Shown piece after piece: positions 58,791 through 64,000 of a stretch of DNA of 64,000 nucleotides. The notes under the pieces were generated by a model that had not been told where the DNA came from, did not search any database, and worked only from the letters and a program-made list of their open reading frames with translations. The translations under genes and the position numbers were made by a program. The stretch's first letter is position 1. Each line of letters opens with the position of its first letter. Source of the stretch: Azorinus chamasolen (taxonomy: Eukaryota; Mollusca; Bivalvia; Cardiida; Solecurtidae); the NCBI GenBank assembly GCA_963576725.1, contig OY755244.1, forward strand, positions 77,685,620 to 77,749,619, in the 5' to 3' direction.

Positions 58791-59503
58791 ATCTGGGTCT
58801 ACTGTGTTTGCATTGACATAAACAGGCACGTGGAGTGTACATGTAGGGTTTATAGTCGTGAAGAGATTTACTCACACATAATTGTTCATCGATTTCAATA
58901 CCTAAAGATATTGGCAAAGAACACATCTTGCATTTTTCTTTCGGTGATGGAATTTTTTTATCAGTGTTTAAAATTTTACTCCTTCTTTTATTTTGATAAG
59001 ATCTAGATCTTACTCCTCCTTTTAATTTGGTAAGATCTAGATAAGATATAATTATAACATGTATTTATACAGTCTCATGGCCTTCATTCATGGTGTGTAA
59101 AATGTCTTTCCGGCTACTGTACAGTAGGGTCCGTAGCAAATCTGGTAAAATAATTGTTGAATAGATCTAGATCAAATCAAGCTAAACTATCTAGAATTCA
59201 CTTTATCTAAATTTAAAAAGATCTAAATCGTCGGGATTCAATTGTGCTAAGGTATAGATCTAATTAGTCAAAATATATATTTCTTCTATTTATTCGTGAA
59301 CTAGTGCCATGAGTATTCACAAAGTTAATTTTAAAATTATGTTTATTGCGCAGCAATGTCAGGCTGTAAAAATTATCCACCACATAACTCAGTTTAAAGG
59401 AATTAAAATATGCAATAAGAAATACGGTTGGAAAATCTATTGGGAAAACAGTAGAGTAGGTAAGCCATTCCACAGTGTAGCTATTGAGAACTAATTACAT
59501 GTA
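58791..59503. other. Mostly unrecognised
   Basis: GATAAGATCTAGATCTTAC with GGTAAGATCTAGATAAGAT (58996-59048) is a small direct/inverted pair. Two opposite frames of 61 and 69 codons overlap at 59264-59494. No family recognised. Confidence 0.38.
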
Positions 59504-59801
59504 CAGTGGAATTTTAATATCTCTAATTTCAAGGGAACTAGACAATTCATGTGAAGAGAAAAGTTGACATCCAATTTCTAGCCTAATAATGGTCCGTTGG
59601 TGACAGCCTAATGTAGTTCGAAAACATAGAGAGCACGTACATGAGCGTGCAGCATTGTTTTTGACCTGTATTAAGCTGTAGACGGAAACTTTAGAAAATT
59701 TACATAAAATAGATAATTTGCAAATTGTTGAAGGGAAAGAAATTGTACCTCGAAATATCTGATGTTTCGAGACACCCGACTTCGATATAAAAAATCAACT
59801 G
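59504..59801 (+). mobile_element. Degenerate P5 element
   Basis: CAGTGGAATTTTAATATCTC at the left and CGACTTCGATATAAAAAATC, AACTG at the right. The centre has GAGCACGTACATGAGCGTGC in place of the usual apex, flanked by GTAGTTCGAAAACA and TTTTTGACCTGTATTAAGC. 298 bp. Confidence 0.62.
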
Positions 59802-59999
59802 TTTTCCTAAAATGTCCTGAAAGTGAAACAAATCGCGAAAAGTCAGTTTCAATTGTTCGGATATGTTACATTGCGCAATTTGTTTTTCTTTCGTAGCTAA
59901 TATGTACTAATCTTGTATTTTCTGAAATTTAAAATGCATTAACAAGGCACTAAATGAGATCGCTTGTAAAAATCTAACCCTCAGATGTGCGTGAAGTTA

Positions 60000-60845
60000 G
60001 CTGCCATTTGCCAGCCAATTCCACTATACGGCTTCCAATTCAATATGATACTCGCGAGTCGTCAACTAGCAACTGGCAGCCAGTTGCCAATTCAAATGAA
60101 ACTTCATGAATTGTGATTACTAGAGAACCGTGAATTGTCAACTGACAGCCAGCTGCCAATTCGAATTTTATTATACATAGAAACATAGTCATGTGAATTG
60201 TCAACTGGCAAATGTCAGCCAGCTGACAATTCGCTCTTAAACTATCAAAACAGAGGTGATTACGAATAGGTAACTGGCATCTGGCAGCCAGCTGCCAATT
60301 CAAATATAAAATAAGAAATTGTGTTTAAAGGCGAACTGGCAACTAGCAATCAGCTGCCAATTCAAATGTAACTCCTGACATTGTTTGTGTTAGCAAACAG
60401 TCACCTGGCAACTGGCAGCCAGCTGCCAATTCGACTTTTATTATACATCAGGTATTGTGATTACTAACGAACCGACAACAGGCAGCCAGTTGCCAATTGA
60501 AATGTAACTTCAGAAATTGTATTTACTAGCCAAAAGTCAACTAGCAACTGGCAGCCAACTGCCAATTCGAATTTTATCATACATAGATACGTATTCAGGT
60601 GAATTGTCAACTGGCAGCCAGCTTCCAAATCGCTCTTAACATATCAAAACAGGGTTGACCACGAATAGTCAACTGGCAACTGACAGCCAGCTGCCAATTC
60701 AAATGTAACATAAGAAACTGTATTTACAGGTGAACCGTCAATTGGCAACTGGCAGCCAGCAGCCAATTCAAACGTTACTTCAGGTATTGTGCTTAATGAA
60801 CCGTCTACTGACAACTGGCAGCCAGCTGCCAATTCACTCTTAACA
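60000..60845 (+). repeat. 69-bp repeat rich in GCAGCCAGCTGC
   Basis: CAGCCA starts at 60077, 60146, 60216, 60285, 60416, 60483, 60552, 60615, 60684, 60753 and 60819, mostly 69 bp apart. Each unit has GTCAACTGGCAACTGGCAGC, CAGCTGCCAATTC and a variable 25-bp tail. Tail types (ATTTTATTATACAT; GCTCTTAA with ATATCAAAACAG; AAATGTAACTTC) alternate, suggesting a multi-unit repeat. Confidence 0.88.
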
Positions 60846-60849
60846 TGTC

Positions 60850-61265
60850 AACTATTAAATCAAATCAGATTAGATGAAGTATATTTCAATATCTTATTCA
60901 GATCAATATCCATATCTGATTAGAATAGATCTGGATATGATCAGGATCTGATCAGGGTCTGATCCGATCTGGCCCTGATCTTAATTAGAGTTTTCGCTTG
61001 TCTTGATCAGATCAGATAAGAACAGCCAGATCCAGATCCAGATTATGTCAGATCAGATTAGATCAAGATGCAAATCAAATCAGATCAAATCAGACCAAAT
61101 CAGAAATGATTCAATCCAGATAAGATCCAACTCATATCCAGATCAGATTAGATCAGATTAGATCATACCATATCAGGTCAGAAGTGATTCAGATCCAGAT
61201 CCAAATCAGATCAAGATCAGACGAGATCTAGATCCAGATCAGATAAGATCAGATCGGGTTTGTTC
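60850..61265. repeat. GATC/CAGATC-rich degenerate simple repeat
   Basis: Dense imperfect repeats such as CAGATCAGATTAGATCA and GATCCAGATCCAGAT. It mirrors 61975-62335. Confidence 0.85.
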
Positions 61266-61689
61266 ATGTAATGAGAGTAGTTGAGTAACTTTAGCGTGCG
61301 CAATTGACAAATTCATGATTAACAGATGTGCGACTCAACTCTATGTCATGTTATCAAGTCACACATACGTTGTAGCAGGTTGTACACATTGTTAGTAAAT
61401 AAACATTACCAGCCTAGATTAAACAAGACGTATCTCATCGTCTGATTTGAATCCAAACTGTTAAAATATGTAACCAGATAAAGATCAACAAAGTCTTGAA
61501 ATAATGAAAATCTACAAAATAATAAATGTATGCTCTAAAAATGTGATGTCGGAAATCTTACGTAATTAGTGCGATATAAAACAGCATAGATCGAGGTTCT
61601 CTATCTATTAAACTCTATCACCGATTATCCTTTCACTCGTTCTCCTGAATAAAGCTGTTATTTATCTAAGTGTTTTGTGACCTTTATTA
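61266..61689 (+). repeat. LTR-like segment at the centre of the inverted region
   Basis: GCGATATAAAACAGCATAG (a TATA-like box near 61570) lies about 80 bp before CCTGAATAAAGCTG (a polyadenylation-like signal near 61646), followed by TTTTGTGACC. That spacing is typical of the U3-R junction of an LTR. No internal retrotransposon sequence, primer site or clear 5-bp duplication is visible, so a solo LTR is only one possibility. Confidence 0.35.
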
Positions 61690-61893
61690 TGCTAAGCACG
61701 ATATGACTTGCATTTGTAAACACCTTGGATCCAGATGAGGCACCGAGATGAGGATCCAAGCTGTTTGACACTTGTTCAATAGTTTCTCAAACAGTTGTAA
61801 CGAATCAGAAGTAAGTAAACAATGTAACAAAGCAAGTAAAAATGAAACACATCAGAGTTGTGGCAGAATAATTTTCAGCACAAAATGAGTTAA
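61690..61893 (+). mobile_element. T3b element
   Basis: CACGATATGACTTGCATTTG, then GGATCCAGATGAGGCACCGA, GATGAGGATCCAAGCTGTTT (apex shortened), GACACTTGTTCAATAGTTTC and the end GAGTTAA. Confidence 0.72.
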
Positions 61894-61974
61894 TTTAGAT
61901 GCTGTGCAGTAACTGCAAACTCCGCCCAATTAGCCGGATCAACATATCTGTATAAATCTTGATTTAGACTGGAT

Positions 61975-62335
61975 AAACATATGATCTGATCCGATCTGAT
62001 CTGGATCAAGATCTGGATCTGGATCTTCTCTGGTCATATCTAGTCTGACTTTATGTAATCTGGGATGATATGATCTAATCGAATCTTATCTGATCTGATC
62101 TGGATCTAGATCTGATCCGATCTGCTTTGCTCAAAACAAGTACAATATTAGATTTAGATCAGAACTAGATCAGATCCAGATCAGATTCTGATCTAATATA
62201 ATCGTATCTGGATCTGAGCTGATCTTGATCTGAGTTGATCTGATCGGATACAAACCAGATACAGATCAGATTCCGATCAGCTTTATATCTGATCTATTCT
62301 TATCTCATTTCATCTCATCTCACACTATCTCATCA
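61975..62335. repeat. GATC-rich repeat, opposite orientation
   Basis: GATCTGATCCGATCTGATC, GGATCTGGATC and ATCTGATCTG predominate: the complement of 60850-61265 in character. Exact alignment is not possible by eye. Confidence 0.75.
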
Positions 62336-62359
62336 ATTCACATGAATATGTATCTAGGG

Positions 62360-62545
62360 ATTATAGAAGTCGAATTGGAAGCTGGCTGCCAGTTGCCAGT
62401 TGACTAGTCGTGATCAACTCTGTTTTGATATGTTAAGAGCGAATTTGAAGCTGGCTGCCAGTTGCCAGTTGACGGTTCGCTAGTAAACAATTTCTGAAGT
62501 TACATTTGATTTGGCAGCTGGCTGCCAATTGCCGGTTGACTATTC
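62360..62545 (-). repeat. 69-bp repeat, inverted copies
   Basis: GGCTGCC starts at 62384, 62453 and 62520. The unit CTCTGTTTTGATATGTTAAG, AGCGAATTTGAAGCTGGC is the reverse complement of the unit at about 60612-60665. Confidence 0.88.
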
Positions 62546-62990
62546 AAATGAGTATTTATTACCAGTCAGAGTAAATCCTTGGAATTTGATTGGCAAGTTT
62601 GCTAAAAACTGCCGGGGTGTACAGAACCGTATTCGGGGGCTTCCACGGAGAATACAGAATTCAAATTTGACGTCGATTCGAAATTTCATATCGTCCTTAG
62701 TCCATTAATTCTTGACGGATTACGACCAAAAATCGATAATAAACGTAAAAGATTGTTCCTCGTATGTTCCTCAATTTGACACTATCAACTTCTAGGTACA
62801 ACGTGTAACCGTTTAAACTCAAATGTTTACAAGTGAAGATTGAATTCCTCTTTCGAAATTGCTCCGAGACGACGTTATATTTGCTCTGTGATGACGTCTC
62901 ATGTCAGCAAAAATAAGAGTTGTTCCTTTCTTAATTAGGTAAGTCGGATCTCTGACTGGTAATAAATTAATTACACGGTAATTTGGCAGG
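62546..62990. other. No recognised feature
   Basis: A stretch separating the inverted 69-bp repeats from the inverted satellite. No gene or repeat family is recognised. Confidence 0.4.
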
Positions 62991-64000
62991 GTGTGAAGTT
63001 AGTTACTTATTCCTGGTTCCTTATTGAGAATAACGAAAATAATTGAATAAATAACTGGGTGTGAAGTTAGCTACTTATTCCCGGTTCGTTATTCAAAATA
63101 ACGAAACTAATTGAATAAGTAACTGGATGTGACGTTAGCTACTTATTCCCGGTTCGTTATTCAAAATAACGAAAATAATTGAATAAGTAACGGGATGTGA
63201 AGTTAGCTTCTTATTCCCGGTTCGTTATTCACAAAAAAGAAAATAATCGAATAAGTAACTGGATGTGAAGTTAGCTACTTATTCCCGGTTCGTTATTCAC
63301 AAAAACGAAAATAATTGAATAAGTAACAGGATGTGAAGTTAGCTACTTATTCCCGGTTCGTTATTCAAAATAACGAAAATAATTGAATAAGTAACGGGAT
63401 GTGAAGTTAGCTACTTATTCCCGGTTCGTTATTCAGAACAACGAAAATAATCGAATAAGTAACTGGATGTGAAGTTAGCTACTTATTCCCGGTTCGTTAT
63501 TCAAAATAACGAAACTAATTGAATAAGTAACTGGATGTGACGTTAGCTACTTATTCCCGGTTCGTTATTCAAAATAACGAAAATAATTGAATAAGTAACG
63601 GGATGTGAAGTTAGCTTCTTATTCCCGGTTCGTTATTCACAAAAAAGAAAATAATCGAATAAGTAACTGGATGTGAAGTTAGCTACTTATTCCCGGTTCG
63701 TTATTCACAAAAACGAAAATAATTGAATAAGTAACAGGATGTGAAGTTAGCTACTTATTCCCGGTTCGTTATTCAAAATAACGAAAATAATTGAATAAGT
63801 AACGGGATGTGAAGTTAGCTACTTATTCCCGGTTCGTTATTCAGAACAACGAAAATAATCGAATAAGTAACTGGATGTGAAGTTAGCTACTTATTCCCGG
63901 TTCGTTATTCAGAATAACGAAAATAATCGAATAAGTAACGGGATGTGAAGTTAGCTACTTATTCCCGGTTCGTTATTCACAAAAACGAAAATAATCGAAT
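62991..64000 (-). repeat. 68-bp satellite array, inverted, continues past the window
   Basis: GTGAAGTTAGCTACTTATTC, CCGGTTCGTTATTC, AAAATAACGAAAATAATTG: reverse complement of the 51.6-57.8 kb monomer. A six-monomer block is repeated: ATTCAAAATAACGAAACTAA occurs at 63091 and 63499, 408 bp (6 x 68) apart, with matching variants between. Confidence 0.95.

Overview
This is AT-rich eukaryotic nuclear DNA from an invertebrate. It is most likely a mollusc and probably a bivalve. That is inferred from one recognisable exon (a Shal/Kv4 potassium channel exon with intron boundaries), very low gene density, and low-copy repeats of a style common in bivalve genomes (near 16.7-17.0, 49.7-50.9 and 51.1-51.5 kb). 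I see no bacterial operon, rRNA gene, intact tRNA gene or CRISPR array. The species cannot be named from sequence alone.

From 1 to about 49.6 kb the window is packed with short non-autonomous foldback elements (MITE-like), often nested or abutting. I group them by ends and core; the labels are mine. Four families end in TTAA next to CCC/GGG, as piggyBac-type elements do. T1 is about 255 bp, with variants b, c and d; its + orientation has the short outer arm first. T2 is about 230 bp with core GAAACCATTGTGATAAATAG. T3 is about 215 bp with core GATGAGACGCCGAGTAACTC, and T3b has other flanks. T4 is about 250 bp with arm GATGAGACAGCTCC. Five families begin CAGT, are flanked by TA and resemble pogo/Tigger/mariner derivatives: P1 (CAGTAGAACCTGTCTTAAGC, about 205 bp), P2 (CAGTAAAACCTCTCTATAAC, 204 bp), P3 (ends near AATGCGACCACC, about 207 bp), P4 (ends near CTCTAAACCGG, about 205 bp) and P5 (CAGTTGAACTTCGATATCTC, about 300 bp). 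A tenth family, F (about 190 bp), has CAGAGCTCCAGATAAG ends and core GAATCGTCTCTTCGAGACG. No transposase gene is visible, so all would have been moved in trans.

The most unusual observation is that T1, T2, T4 and P1-P5, which have unrelated ends and two kinds of target site, share nearly the same loopless palindromic apex, GCTCCTATAGGAGC. T1, T3 and T4 also share an arm motif CC[A/T]GAT[C/G]AGAC with the same A-versus-T difference between arms. Several members are nested at exact TTAA or TA sites, which gives a relative insertion order.

The only confident gene part is a 163-bp exon at 48248-48410 (+) encoding the end of the pore filter, S6 and the start of the C-terminal domain of a Kv4 channel. 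It is flanked within about 100 bp by P5 and P1 elements. The rest of that gene is not seen here.

From 49.7 kb the window changes to tandem DNA: a 150-bp-class repeat (49.7-50.9 kb), a 68-bp satellite of about 90 copies (51.6-57.8 kb), a 69-bp repeat rich in GCAGCCAGCTGC (60.0-60.85 kb) and a GATC-rich tract (60.85-61.27 kb). After an LTR-like segment, the GATC-rich tract, the 69-bp repeat and the 68-bp satellite recur in reverse order and opposite orientation (61.98-64.0 kb, running off the window). The right third is therefore a large imperfect inverted repeat.
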